A DNA stretch of 64,000 bases from Ktedonobacter racemifer DSM 44963. GTDB lineage: Bacteria; Chloroflexota; Ktedonobacteria; Ktedonobacterales; Ktedonobacteraceae. Where the stretch lies: positions 1,922,001 through 1,986,000 of the forward strand of contig NZ_ADVG01000004.1 of NCBI RefSeq assembly GCF_000178855.1. The letters run 5' to 3'. Numbering within the stretch: position 1 is the stretch's first letter; each line of letters opens with the position of its first letter. Below the pieces are notes generated by a model. That model made no database searches and was not told where the DNA came from. It worked only from the letters and a program-made list of their open reading frames with translations. Position numbers and translations under genes: made by a program. This document shows, piece by piece, positions 53,444 through 62,463 of this stretch.

Positions 53444-54322
53444 ATGGATGGAAACGACCAGGTGTTGGCGTATTATCGCGAGCAGAGCGTTTTGACGGAC
53501 CCGGGCAAGTATGCCTATCTCTATGCCGACCTTCCACGTGATGTGGCTGGCCTGGTGAGTGTGGTGCAGGGACTGCTGATTCCACCTTATACAGAATTGT
53601 TGCGCGAGGGCTATGGACTTGAAGCAGGCGAGATTGATAACGCACGCTTTGGAGAGCGGCGTACCGAGGCTTTGCTGGCGCGTATCCTGCGGCGCCGACC
53701 GGAGCCTTTGACCATGCGGCGACCGCCGGTAGATCGTATTGGCATGATCTGCCGTAATTTCGCCGTGTTGCTGGTCTCTATGCTGCGCTACCAGGGGGTG
53801 CCCGCGCGGGCGCGAGTCGGATTTGGTGGCTACTTCCGTTCACCCTACGCCGCTGATCATCGCCTCGCAGAGTACTGGGATGCAACCCAGGAGCGCTGGG
53901 TGCGCGTGGATCCGATGATCGACGAGGTTCAGCAACGCGGTCGGGATATGGGTTTCAACCTGCTGGATATGAAGGCAGGCGATCCCTTCTGGCTGGCGGG
54001 CGAGGTCTGGCGGCGCTGCCGGGCGGGCAAGCTTGAGCCGTGGGACTTTGGCGATAGCGATGTGGACAGGGGCATGCCACCCATCCGCTACGCCCTCCTG
54101 CAAGACTTTGCCTATCTGAACAAGCTCGAAATGCTGGGGAATGACGACTGGGGCGTGTTAATTACAAAGCCCGAGGCGGAACTAACACGCGAAGACCTGG
54201 ACCTGCTTGACCGCATTGCACTCCTTACAGAGAACGCCGACATCCACTTCGATGAGTTACGAACGTCTTTTCCCCAGACAGCCTATGGCCAGACTGTGCT
54301 AGAGAGCATAACCCAAGTGTAA
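53444..54322 (+). CDS. Transglutaminase-like superfamily protein
   Basis: ATG 53444 (GAAAGGAAG ahead) gives 292 residues. The transglutaminase-like triad can be placed: Cys in GMICRNFAVLLVSML (about residue 104), His in ADHRLAEYWD and Asp in WVRVDPMID. Relatives are mostly proteases or peptide-modifying enzymes of unknown substrate. There is no signal peptide, so it should be cytoplasmic. It is followed by a hairpin and a convergent gene. Confidence 0.82.
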   Translation: MDGNDQVLAYYREQSVLTDPGKYAYLYADLPRDVAGLVSVVQGLLIPPYTELLREGYGLEAGEIDNARFGERRTEALLARILRRRPEPLTMRRPPVDRIGMICRNFAVLLVSMLRYQGVPARARVGFGGYFRSPYAADHRLAEYWDATQERWVRVDPMIDEVQQRGRDMGFNLLDMKAGDPFWLAGEVWRRCRAGKLEPWDFGDSDVDRGMPPIRYALLQDFAYLNKLEMLGNDDWGVLITKPEAELTREDLDLLDRIALLTENADIHFDELRTSFPQTAYGQTVLESITQV

Positions 54323-54325
54323 ACC

Positions 54326-54379
54326 CAAGTAGCCACGTACACCAGTATCAGGCTAGCTACTGGTGTACGTGGCTACTTG
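54326..54379. terminator. 22-bp perfect hairpin between convergent genes
   Basis: CAAGTAGCCACGTACACCAG then TA (54326-54347) pairs perfectly with 54358-54379. The TAGCCACGTAC part recurs in the hairpin at 30191-30245. No U-tract is present. Confidence 0.75.
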
Positions 54380-54382
54380 CGC

Positions 54383-56515
54383 CTATAAAGAGACGGGTTG
54401 GATGCTGACGGTGTCGCAACCAACGCGGCATTCCTGGCAGATGAGCGCGATGGCTCCGCTCACCAGGGGATTCTCTGTATCCTGGAGATCAAAGAGGAGT
54501 TGCTCGTTGATCCAGGCCTGGATGTGCGTTCCCTGCAACTGCAAGTTTAGTGCGTAAGGCTGGTAGAGCTCCCAGGGGAATGACGTTTCGGCCAGCACAT
54601 GTTCCCCGTCCAGGACTTTGACCAGTTGGGTCCGCCCTGAGCGGGTTAGCAGGAGAGCGTAGTAGCGCTGAAGGCCTTGTACGCGCGCGGCCAGGCCAAA
54701 GACTTCGGCCAGGTGCGGCGTGAAGGTTGCGCTGACGCGGTAGTCCTGCCAGTCACGTGTCCCCTGAATGAGCATGCCCCGTCCAGTGTTCTGCACCAGG
54801 CGGAAGGACTCAGTCGCCCATGGCTCAAACTGGTCGATAGCGTTCGTCCAGGCCCGATGCCACATCTGTCCTCGCCGAGCGGGACACACCAGGACTGTGG
54901 TGGGCGCTCCCCGCCAGTCCAGGCTCTCCAGGTAGACTCGCCCTGGTTTGCTGCTTGCTTCGTTCCGCAGAGTAAGGCCGATCTCCATGATGGGTTCACC
55001 TGCTGTATCAGGAAGTTGCCATATCATAACCTGCTTTGCCTGTGGTTCCAGCGCAATAGTTGGCCCCCAATATGTTTCTAGCTGATCCTTTGTCCCATAG
55101 GTCCGTACGAAAAGTTGAACGCGTATGGGAGCCGTATTCGCCTGGTCAGCCAGGAGGTGCGCCTTCACAATCTGGCCAGAATAGAGTGTAGGTGAGGCCA
55201 CAAGCTCATAGCCTGGCATGTTCTGTGCAAAGGGCGGAATGAAGGTTGGTGTTGCCAGCGAGATTTCCTGCTTGTCCTGGCAAGAAACGGCCAGGCAGCG
55301 TTGTGTGCTATTTAGAGGATGGACAACATTGCCGAGGATTGCGCCCGTTTCTTCTCCTTCAAGTTGAAAGCCTTGCAAGGAGCCAGGCAGCGAGAAGTTA
55401 AAGCGTGGTGGAGGGGTGAAAGGGAGATCACGCAAGGCATGCGCCATGTCGACAATCTGATAGGTTACCTGGACGGCGTCAGAGATGCAACTTCCGCCAT
55501 CGGCGGTCGGCAGGTAGAGGCGGTCCGCCACGGGACCGCGCCAGTCAGGGCCAGCCTCCAGAGTTTGCAAACCATTTTTGATGGCTAGCAGACAGCCAAC
55601 ATTGCCCGAGTTACAGTCGGTATCCCAGCCACAGGTATTGACGATCATCAGCGAGCGCTGGAAGTCGTCGTCTCCATACAACAGCGCGAGGATGATGAGG
55701 GCATGATTGGGAATGACATGACAGCCACCACCATAGCGCTCATAGCCGTAACGGGCTACGATGCGCTCGCGCGTCCTGCGCCAATCGCCATCCTCCTGGT
55801 GCCAGGCACGAATATCCTGGATCATCCTGGCCACAAGCGAGGTCGCGGGAATAAAGGAGAGCCCGATATCGAGGAGCGTGTTCAGGTCATGCTCGATGAA
55901 CGCTGCCGACTCCATGGCCGCGATCACCTGCGCGGCATAGACTGCCTCGCCATCATGACTTACGCTTCCCGCCTTATGGGCCAGCTCCACCGCCAGTGCC
56001 GGATTGCCCGGAGCAACCATCCCCCAGCCATCGATAAAGATTTGCGCGCCGATCTGCTCGGCGACGACCTGGCCATTTAGCTTGCTGGAGCCGCTTTCGG
56101 GGGCCTGGATACCAGCTTTGAGGCGCAGATAGGCCGTATGCTCGGTGGAGGTTCCCATCCCGCCCCACCAGAGGATCGTGCGCCGCTCGATAATGTAGTT
56201 AAGCCATGTCTGCCCGACCTGGGCTGCACTGAGATCAGGCGAATTGCCATAATCGGCGAGGGCGCGCACAAAGGTGAAGGTACCAGAGAGATCGTCATCG
56301 GTCACGATTAGTGGAACGCCCAGTTTATCATGGACATAGTAGTTGATCTCGCCCAACTCTTGCGTGATACGCTCATAGGTCCAGCCCTCAAAGGGACGGC
56401 CCAGGTAGACGCCGATCATCTTGCCCAGCACCCCGGCATAAACCCGTTCTATATAATCGGGCGGAATCTCTCTCAGTGGAAAGCGCTCTTTATCGCGGTG
56501 CATCATCATCGCCAT
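54383..56515 (-). CDS. ADP-ribosylglycohydrolase family protein with C-terminal LamG-like domain
   Basis: ATG 56515 (AAGGATAG ahead) gives 710 residues. The N-terminal half (to about residue 370) is an ARH-type helical fold: GVLGKMIGVYLGRPFEGW, VTDDDLSGTFTF and the late metal motif GWDTDCNSGNVGCLLA. Such enzymes remove ADP-ribose, but many bacterial members act on other glycosides. The remainder includes a beta-rich segment and an end resembling a LamG/DUF1080 jelly-roll (YALLLTRSGRTQLVKV and IQAWINEQLLFDL). There is no signal peptide in this start choice. The longer frame to 56686 lacks a ribosome site. Confidence 0.85.
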   Translation of the reverse strand: MAMMMHRDKERFPLREIPPDYIERVYAGVLGKMIGVYLGRPFEGWTYERITQELGEINYYVHDKLGVPLIVTDDDLSGTFTFVRALADYGNSPDLSAAQVGQTWLNYIIERRTILWWGGMGTSTEHTAYLRLKAGIQAPESGSSKLNGQVVAEQIGAQIFIDGWGMVAPGNPALAVELAHKAGSVSHDGEAVYAAQVIAAMESAAFIEHDLNTLLDIGLSFIPATSLVARMIQDIRAWHQEDGDWRRTRERIVARYGYERYGGGCHVIPNHALIILALLYGDDDFQRSLMIVNTCGWDTDCNSGNVGCLLAIKNGLQTLEAGPDWRGPVADRLYLPTADGGSCISDAVQVTYQIVDMAHALRDLPFTPPPRFNFSLPGSLQGFQLEGEETGAILGNVVHPLNSTQRCLAVSCQDKQEISLATPTFIPPFAQNMPGYELVASPTLYSGQIVKAHLLADQANTAPIRVQLFVRTYGTKDQLETYWGPTIALEPQAKQVMIWQLPDTAGEPIMEIGLTLRNEASSKPGRVYLESLDWRGAPTTVLVCPARRGQMWHRAWTNAIDQFEPWATESFRLVQNTGRGMLIQGTRDWQDYRVSATFTPHLAEVFGLAARVQGLQRYYALLLTRSGRTQLVKVLDGEHVLAETSFPWELYQPYALNLQLQGTHIQAWINEQLLFDLQDTENPLVSGAIALICQECRVGCDTVSIQPVSL

Positions 56516-56751
56516 CGTTTCTATCCTTGTTTTAAATAAGGCACAGGGAGGATATGATTCTTGAGCTTTATTATAGAACGCAATTGAAATGATTGCATAG
56601 GTCTTATTCGCGCCAATGCAGGGCTTTCCAAAACTTGCCCGCAACTTTTGATGATTCTCTGGCATTATAGTAAGTGTGCAATTCAAATTACTCTACCATG
56701 TTTTATGTAAGCATAGAGTAGATAAAAATATAAGTCACGATGGAGTGTACT

Positions 56752-57942
56752 ATGCGCAACAAAAACATATTCTCAACTATTAGTACGGTTTTAGCTCTGG
56801 CTGCGCTTCTTTTGCTCGCGGCATGTGGCAGTGGTGGAACAACCTCGGCGTCTTCTTCTACAGCAACACCAACCTTATCAACTACTCAAACGCCCGCTAC
56901 CGCAGAGACACCCGTGGCTAACAGCACACTGACCACTACACTGCCCTCTTCGGTCAAGGGGCCGCTGACCGCCATTCGCATGCTTACGACGCAGCAAGGG
57001 TGGGCTATGACGGCCAATGCAATACTCAAAACAACTGATGGCGGGAGGCACTGGACGAATGTAACGCCGTCTAATGCACCTGGTTACCAGGCCGCACGAG
57101 GAACCTTTATTGATAATCTCTATGTCTGGGTTGTTAGCGCTCAGGAGACCCAGAACAAGATCACCATCCAGCATACGACCGATGGTGGGCAAACCTGGAG
57201 CAGCATAACGCTCGATGTCCAGGACCCTGCGAGCGTTGATATGTTGCATTTTAGCGGCAACGAAGGCTGGTTTGAGGCTATTACCTCTCCTGGAGCTGGG
57301 AGCCAGGGCGCTTACATCTTCCGGACGACCGATGCGGGCCAGACCTGGAAGCTCATATCCCAGGCTGGAAGGAACGGTCTTCCGCTCGGTGGCTTCAAGT
57401 CAGGTCTCTCCTTTAAAGACGCGAGCACTGTGTACGCTACGATTCGCAGTACGACTGGTCAGCCAACCGATCCGGGCCTCTATGTCTCCCGCGATGGCGG
57501 TTTTACCTGGCAGGAACAGCAATTGACTCCCCCAGTTGATCTTACTGTCCAGCAGATAGGCACAACGCCCCCCATCTTCTTTGGAAGTACCGGTCTCTTG
57601 CCTGTCTATGTCACCACGCCGGACGGACATGCCCACCTGGTCCTGTATCACAGCAATGATGGTGGCTCATCCTGGTTCCCGACCCTACCTATCGAAACGA
57701 GCGCCGATAGCACTTACATTGCCGATACCTCCCATGCCTGGGTCTCTGATTGGCAGAGTGGCAAGCTCTTCTATACCACCGATGGCGGCAAGAGTTGGCA
57801 GACAGCCTTAGTTCGCCCTGGCAAGCTCAAAGAAATGAGCTTTGCCGATGCGAATAATGGCTGGGCCGTCACAGAGAGTCAGCTTCTACATACCTGGGAT
57901 GGTGGCAAAACCTGGGGGAACATCACCTACACCAATCAATAG
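56752..57942 (+). CDS. Lipoprotein with Ycf48/BNR-like beta-propeller repeats
   Basis: ATG 56752 (GGAG upstream) gives 396 residues; ATG 56740 is also possible. The signal peptide ends LLLLAACGS, followed by a Thr/Ser linker. At least five repeats of the type TTDGGRHWTNV, TTDGGQTWSSI, TTDAGQTWKLI, SRDGGFTWQEQ and TTDGGKSWQTA mark a propeller of the Ycf48/sialidase-BNR type. It is presumably a surface protein that binds another protein or a glycan. Confidence 0.85.
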   Translation: MRNKNIFSTISTVLALAALLLLAACGSGGTTSASSSTATPTLSTTQTPATAETPVANSTLTTTLPSSVKGPLTAIRMLTTQQGWAMTANAILKTTDGGRHWTNVTPSNAPGYQAARGTFIDNLYVWVVSAQETQNKITIQHTTDGGQTWSSITLDVQDPASVDMLHFSGNEGWFEAITSPGAGSQGAYIFRTTDAGQTWKLISQAGRNGLPLGGFKSGLSFKDASTVYATIRSTTGQPTDPGLYVSRDGGFTWQEQQLTPPVDLTVQQIGTTPPIFFGSTGLLPVYVTTPDGHAHLVLYHSNDGGSSWFPTLPIETSADSTYIADTSHAWVSDWQSGKLFYTTDGGKSWQTALVRPGKLKEMSFADANNGWAVTESQLLHTWDGGKTWGNITYTNQ

Positions 57943-57973
57943 CATTACACCTTGCAAAATAAGCTTGCCAGGA

Positions 57974-58027
57974 GTAAGAGGATGTGGGTAGAAAAGGCTT
58001 TGCCCTTTTCTACCCACATCCTCTTAC
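57974..58027 (+). terminator. 25-bp hairpin after the Ycf48-like gene
   Basis: GTAAGAGGATGTGGGTAGAA, then AAGGC (57974-57998) pairs with 58002-58027 with a single bulge. No U-tract. Confidence 0.7.
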
Positions 58028-58152
58028 CCCAAGGCTCGCGTAGCGAGACGAGGCAGTGCAGGCCAAACGCTTGTGATAAAATAAGCTTGATAAAGCTCCT
58101 GAAGGAGTTAGAGGTCAATTTTATATTTCTCTACCTTGAAAGATAATAATGT

Positions 58153-59001
58153 ATGCATATTGCAATTCAGCCTCTGCTCGAAACTGATATAGATAACACA
58201 GATATCGTTATACAGGCGGCCTACGGTTCGAGTAGCCGCAAGACGACCCTCTACTACTATTTACATCTCCAGCCAGACGGGGCATTTGTGGCGAAGAAGG
58301 CTGACGCCGTTGTCGGTTTCGGTGGTTTTCTCGACTATCACGATTTTGCCTACATCGGAATGATGTCTGTGGCACCTGGCGAGCAGCGGCAGGGCATTGG
58401 TCAACGTCTCTTAGAGGCAATTCTCAATTGCCTGGAGGAGCGAGGGTGCCCTACAGTACTCCTCGATGCCTCGCCCAGTGGCGTGCCCCTCTATCGCCGC
58501 TATGGCTTTTATGATGATGGTGAGGCGCTTGTCCTCAAAAAAAGCCAGCAGGTGAAGTTACCGGGCAGCGGTGCTGAACCAATTCTCTCAGCAACCGAGG
58601 CCGATCTTCCAGAGTTACTGAGCTTCGATGCCTCCATGTTTGGAAGCGACCGCGCCAGGCTCCTCAAGACACATTGGGCAGAAAACCCTGAGCGCACCCT
58701 TATCGCGCGCGATGAACATGGACAAATCAGCGGATATCTACTGGCGCAGGCGAATGTGCTGGGACCCTGGCTTGCCCAGAACCAGGAGATAGCTGAAAGG
58801 TTACTGCTAGCGGGACTGGCCCTGCCATTTCAGGATATGCCTCAAGTCTTCGTTGCCGCAGAGCACAGGGACGCCCTTGCGCTACTCACGCGCTATGGTT
58901 TTACCATCCAACGTTCGCTTCAACATATGTATAAAGGAACGAGAATAGCACGCCCGCGTACAACCAATATCTTTGGCCAGGCCAGTCTGGGTTTCGGCTA
59001 A
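58153..59001 (+). CDS. Tandem GNAT N-acetyltransferase
   Basis: The 282 residues include an N-terminal GNAT domain with MMSVAPGEQRQGIGQRLLEAIL (acetyl-CoA loop, about residues 76-97) and a C-terminal GNAT-like half with weaker motifs, ending in a YGFTIQRSLQHMY strand. It lacks a nearby partner on the same strand except the DUF2332 gene 50 bp downstream. The acceptor is unknown. Confidence 0.87.
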   Translation: MHIAIQPLLETDIDNTDIVIQAAYGSSSRKTTLYYYLHLQPDGAFVAKKADAVVGFGGFLDYHDFAYIGMMSVAPGEQRQGIGQRLLEAILNCLEERGCPTVLLDASPSGVPLYRRYGFYDDGEALVLKKSQQVKLPGSGAEPILSATEADLPELLSFDASMFGSDRARLLKTHWAENPERTLIARDEHGQISGYLLAQANVLGPWLAQNQEIAERLLLAGLALPFQDMPQVFVAAEHRDALALLTRYGFTIQRSLQHMYKGTRIARPRTTNIFGQASLGFG

Positions 59002-59052
59002 AGGAGTGGTATTCGCGCCATTGTAACAAACATAGGAAAGGATGCCATCACA

Positions 59053-60141
59053 ATGTCTTCCTCTGCCTCCTTACCAGAGAAGCTGGCTCAACTTGCTAGC
59101 TACTTTGAGCAGCATGGGAATTACATCTATAAGGGGAAGTCGCCTGAGAATTCGTCTCCTCTTTATGCCTATCTCAGCCAACAAGTTAGCCGGGACCCTG
59201 ACTTGCTGGCTCTGCTTGTGAATGTGGATACCTCGACAACAGTCACCAATCTCTTTTTCAGTGCTGTTCACTTCCTCTTATTCAAGCAGCCAGCACATCC
59301 CCTGGCAGAATTTTATCCCGATCTCACAGCGCAACCACGCCCACCCCATGAGAGCTATCCTCCTTTTCGCGCCTTCTGCCTGGAACATAAAGAAGAGCTT
59401 ATCCACCTGGTAACGACACGCCCAGTCCAGATCAACGAGGTCCGACGCTGCTCGGCCCTGGCGCTGGCACTCTGTGTGCTTGGGCAGCGCCTGCAAGGGC
59501 AGCCTCTGGCGCTAGTCGAGATCGGTACCAGCGCAGGGCTACATCTACTCTGGGATACTTATGCTTACGATTATGGCGAGGGACGTTCCCTTGGCTTGCA
59601 GAGTTCACCAGTACGCATAGTTTCTGCGTTTGAGGGAAGCTTTCCTATCCCTGTTAAGCAACCATTCCCTCTAGTTGCTTCGCGCGTGGGACTCGATCTC
59701 AATCCCCTGGATGTTCATAATGAGGATGATGTGCTCTGGTTGCGCGCCCTGCTCTGGCCTGAGCATCGCGATAGCCAGCAGCTTTTGCAGTCAGCTATAG
59801 AAGTGGCACGCCAGCATACGCTTACTCTTGTGAGAGGTGATGCCTCCATGACGCTTCCGCAGGTGATAGAGGCGATACCACGGGATCGTGCGCTCTGCAT
59901 CTATCACAGTTACACCTTGAATCAGGTTCCACGACAGATACGCAAAAACATCCTCGACCAGATACTCCAACACGCACAACAGCGTGATCTGTATCGCATT
60001 GAGCAGGAGGGCTATTCATTTCAGCAATCTCCCAGCCTGCTACTCCATACCTATCAAAATGGTCAAATGCGGAGCGAGCACCTGGCTTCCTGCGAATCAC
60101 GTGGACGCTGGATCAAATGGCAAGCTACTCAAGTGAAGTAA
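59053..60141 (+). CDS. DUF2332 family protein
   Basis: The 362 residues match the DUF2332 layout: SPLYAYLSQQVSRDPDLLAL near the N-terminus, EVRRCSALALALCVLGQRLQ, and a LVEIGTSAGLHLLWDTYAYD stretch (about residues 157-176) resembling a methyltransferase-like glycine loop. The family has no established reaction. It probably forms an operon with the preceding GNAT gene. Confidence 0.85.
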   Translation: MSSSASLPEKLAQLASYFEQHGNYIYKGKSPENSSPLYAYLSQQVSRDPDLLALLVNVDTSTTVTNLFFSAVHFLLFKQPAHPLAEFYPDLTAQPRPPHESYPPFRAFCLEHKEELIHLVTTRPVQINEVRRCSALALALCVLGQRLQGQPLALVEIGTSAGLHLLWDTYAYDYGEGRSLGLQSSPVRIVSAFEGSFPIPVKQPFPLVASRVGLDLNPLDVHNEDDVLWLRALLWPEHRDSQQLLQSAIEVARQHTLTLVRGDASMTLPQVIEAIPRDRALCIYHSYTLNQVPRQIRKNILDQILQHAQQRDLYRIEQEGYSFQQSPSLLLHTYQNGQMRSEHLASCESRGRWIKWQATQVK

Positions 60142-60188
60142 ACGATTCAAGAGATTACCCAGGCCTTAGCGTAATCAATCCAAAATAC

Positions 60189-60245
60189 GCAGTGGCCCCG
60201 GGGAGGGGTGCGAACATGTCCGCGCCTCCTCCCCGGGGCCACTGC
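60189..60245. terminator. 18-bp perfect hairpin between convergent genes
   Basis: GCAGTGGCCCCGGGGAGG (60189-60206) and its complement (60228-60245) form a very stable stem between the DUF2332 and leuD stops. No U-tract. Confidence 0.7.
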
Positions 60246-60252
60246 TTGCTTC

Positions 60253-60870
60253 TTACGCAAATTGCCAGGGGGTTACCTGGGCGCGCTGGCGCTCGTACGC
60301 TGCGATCTTGTCCTGCATATGCAAAGTGCGGCCTACGGCATCCAGGCCCAGCAGGAGGGCCTCTTTGCGATAGCTGTCGATCTCGAAACGTACTACACGG
60401 CCTTCAGGTGTCGTGACCGTTTGCTGCGCGAGGTCGACATGCAGGGTATAGCCCTCGGTGGTATTGACCTCCTCGAAGAGCGACTGCACGGTCTCGGCAT
60501 CTAAGGTGATGGGTAGGATACCGATGTTCAGACAGTTGTTATAGAAGATATCGGCGAAGCTGGGGGCGATGATGGTACAAAAGCCATACTCGGCTAAGGC
60601 CCAGGGAGCATGCTCGCGTGAGGAGCCACAGCCAAAGTTCTCGCGTGTAACCAGGACGCTGGCATCCTTATAGCGCGGCATATTTAGCTCAAAGCTGAGA
60701 TTGGGCTCTTTGGTAGTCTCGTTCGCGTAGCGCCAGTGTGAGAACAGGCCCTCAGCAAAGCCGGTGCGCGCTACAGAGGTCAGATACTGCGCGGGAATGA
60801 TGGCGTCAGTATCGACGTTGGCGCGGTCCAGGGGCATAACGATGCCGGTATGTTCAGTAAATGCTTGCAT
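60253..60870 (-). CDS. leuD: 3-isopropylmalate dehydratase small subunit
   Basis: ATG 60870 gives 205 residues; the longer frame from 61053 runs inside leuC. The family pattern is complete: NVDTDAIIPAQYL, the conserved FGCGSSREHAPWAL (about residues 77-90) and NIGILPITL. It pairs with LeuC to isomerise isopropylmalate in leucine synthesis. It starts 22 bp after the leuC stop. Confidence 0.96.
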   Translation of the reverse strand: MQAFTEHTGIVMPLDRANVDTDAIIPAQYLTSVARTGFAEGLFSHWRYANETTKEPNLSFELNMPRYKDASVLVTRENFGCGSSREHAPWALAEYGFCTIIAPSFADIFYNNCLNIGILPITLDAETVQSLFEEVNTTEGYTLHVDLAQQTVTTPEGRVVRFEIDSYRKEALLLGLDAVGRTLHMQDKIAAYERQRAQVTPWQFA

Positions 60871-60892
60871 TGAATAGTGCTCCTCTCCGCTC

Positions 60893-62326
60893 TTATTCCC
60901 AGGTGCGAATATCGACGAAATGGCCCGCAATCGCTGCCGCAGCAGCCATGGCGGGACTGACCAGGTGCGTGCGCCCGCCCTTGCCCTGGCGACCTTCAAA
61001 GTTTCGATTCGAGGTGCTGGCACAGCGCTCTTCCGGTGCCAGGCGGTCACCATTCATGGCGATACACATGCTGCATCCGGGTTCGCGCCACTCAAAACCA
61101 GCCTCGGTAAAGATCGTATTGAGTCCCTCTTCCTCGGCCTGTCGTTTGACCAGGCCACTACCTGGTACAACCATGGCATGGACGTGGTCAGCCACCTTCT
61201 TGCCTTTGACCATGGAGGCGGCGATGCGCAGGTCTTCCAGGCGGCTATTGGTGCAGCTACCAATGAAGACGCGATCCAGCTTGATCTCCTCGATAGGCGT
61301 GCCAGGCTCCAGGCCCATGTAATCCAGGGCGCGGCGTGCGATGGCGGGATCCGAGAAGGCTTCTGGTTCGGGAACGACGCTGGTGACGGGTGCAACCATG
61401 GCGGGGGTTGTGCCCCAGGTAACCTGGGGAGCCATCTCCTCGGTGGTCAGGGCGATCTGTTTGTCGTATGTCGCGCCGGCATCGGTCTTGAGGCTACTCC
61501 AATAGGTGGTGGCCTTCTCCCAGGCTTCACCCTTGGGGGCAAAGGGGCGGCCCTGCAAATAGTTGAACGTCGTCTCGTCGGGCGCGACTACACCCATGCG
61601 CGCTCCGGCCTCAATCGCCATATTGCAGAGGGTCATACGGCCCTCCATGGAGAGCGAGCGAATGGCGGAACCGGTAAACTCGATGCAGTAGCCGGTACCA
61701 GCGCCGGTTCCGATCTTGCCAATGATGAAGAGCGCCAGGTCCTTGGCGGTACAGCCAGCGGGAATAGGACCTTCGACGCGGACCTCCATGGCTTTGGGGC
61801 GGCTCTGGCGCAGGCACTGGCTAGCAAGCACATGCTCAACCTCGCTGGTGCCGATACCAAAAGCCAGGGCACCAAATGCACCATGCGTCGCGGTATGGCT
61901 ATCGCCACAGACAATTGTCATGCCTGGGAGGGTAATGCCCTGCTCCGGCGCGGTCACATGGACGATACCATTGCGCGCGTCATCCACACCAAAGAAATTG
62001 ATGCCAGCCTCTTTCGCGTTCTGCTCAAACGTCTGAATCTGGAGCGCGGCCTTGGCATCCACGACCGGGACGCTGCTGCGTTTGCTCTGTACCTGTACCG
62101 GCGTGGTAGGAATACTGTGATCGACCACGCCAAAGGTCGCATCTGGACGACGCACGCGCCGACTGGCCTGCCATAACGCCGCGAAAGATTGGGGCGAGGT
62201 CACCTCGTGGACGAGATGGCGGTCAATATAGAGGAGCGTACCCTGCCCCAGTTCTTCGCTGATCGCGTGTGCTTCCCAGATCTTTTCGAAGAGTGTGCGT
62301 GGATGGGAGGATGTAGCCTGATCCAT
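60893..62326 (-). CDS. leuC: 3-isopropylmalate dehydratase large subunit
   Basis: The 477 residues are typical of bacterial LeuC. Iron-sulfur ligands are in VFIGSCTNSR (about residue 357) and PGCSMCIAMN (about 418-421), and GDSHTATHGAFGALAFGIGT marks the aconitase-type active site. With LeuD it performs the second step of leucine synthesis. It is divergent from a LysR-type gene across a 137-bp region with a palindrome. Confidence 0.97.
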   Translation of the reverse strand: MDQATSSHPRTLFEKIWEAHAISEELGQGTLLYIDRHLVHEVTSPQSFAALWQASRRVRRPDATFGVVDHSIPTTPVQVQSKRSSVPVVDAKAALQIQTFEQNAKEAGINFFGVDDARNGIVHVTAPEQGITLPGMTIVCGDSHTATHGAFGALAFGIGTSEVEHVLASQCLRQSRPKAMEVRVEGPIPAGCTAKDLALFIIGKIGTGAGTGYCIEFTGSAIRSLSMEGRMTLCNMAIEAGARMGVVAPDETTFNYLQGRPFAPKGEAWEKATTYWSSLKTDAGATYDKQIALTTEEMAPQVTWGTTPAMVAPVTSVVPEPEAFSDPAIARRALDYMGLEPGTPIEEIKLDRVFIGSCTNSRLEDLRIAASMVKGKKVADHVHAMVVPGSGLVKRQAEEEGLNTIFTEAGFEWREPGCSMCIAMNGDRLAPEERCASTSNRNFEGRQGKGGRTHLVSPAMAAAAAIAGHFVDIRTWE

Positions 62327-62377
62327 AGCAAATTACCTCTTTCTTAGCGTTACGTTGATTATCAGGTCTTTACGGAA

Positions 62378-62398
62378 CAGTATAACGGCGCTATACTG
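62378..62398. promoter_or_regulatory. Probable LysR-type operator between leuC and the regulator gene
   Basis: CAGTATA (62378-62384) and TATACTG (62392-62398) form a perfect 21-bp dyad with a GC-rich centre. It includes the LysR T-N11-A pattern and lies between the two divergent starts. Confidence 0.65.
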
Positions 62399-62463
62399 AT
62401 ATGTCTAATACCTATTTTTTAGGTTTGTGATGCTTCCTTGTTATCAAGCCTTGAAGGAAAAGC

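Noticed and set aside
60920..62176. 418-codon plus-strand frame across leuC
   Set aside because: It is antisense to leuC, which has all iron-sulfur and active-site motifs; the antisense protein is low-complexity and unrecognised.
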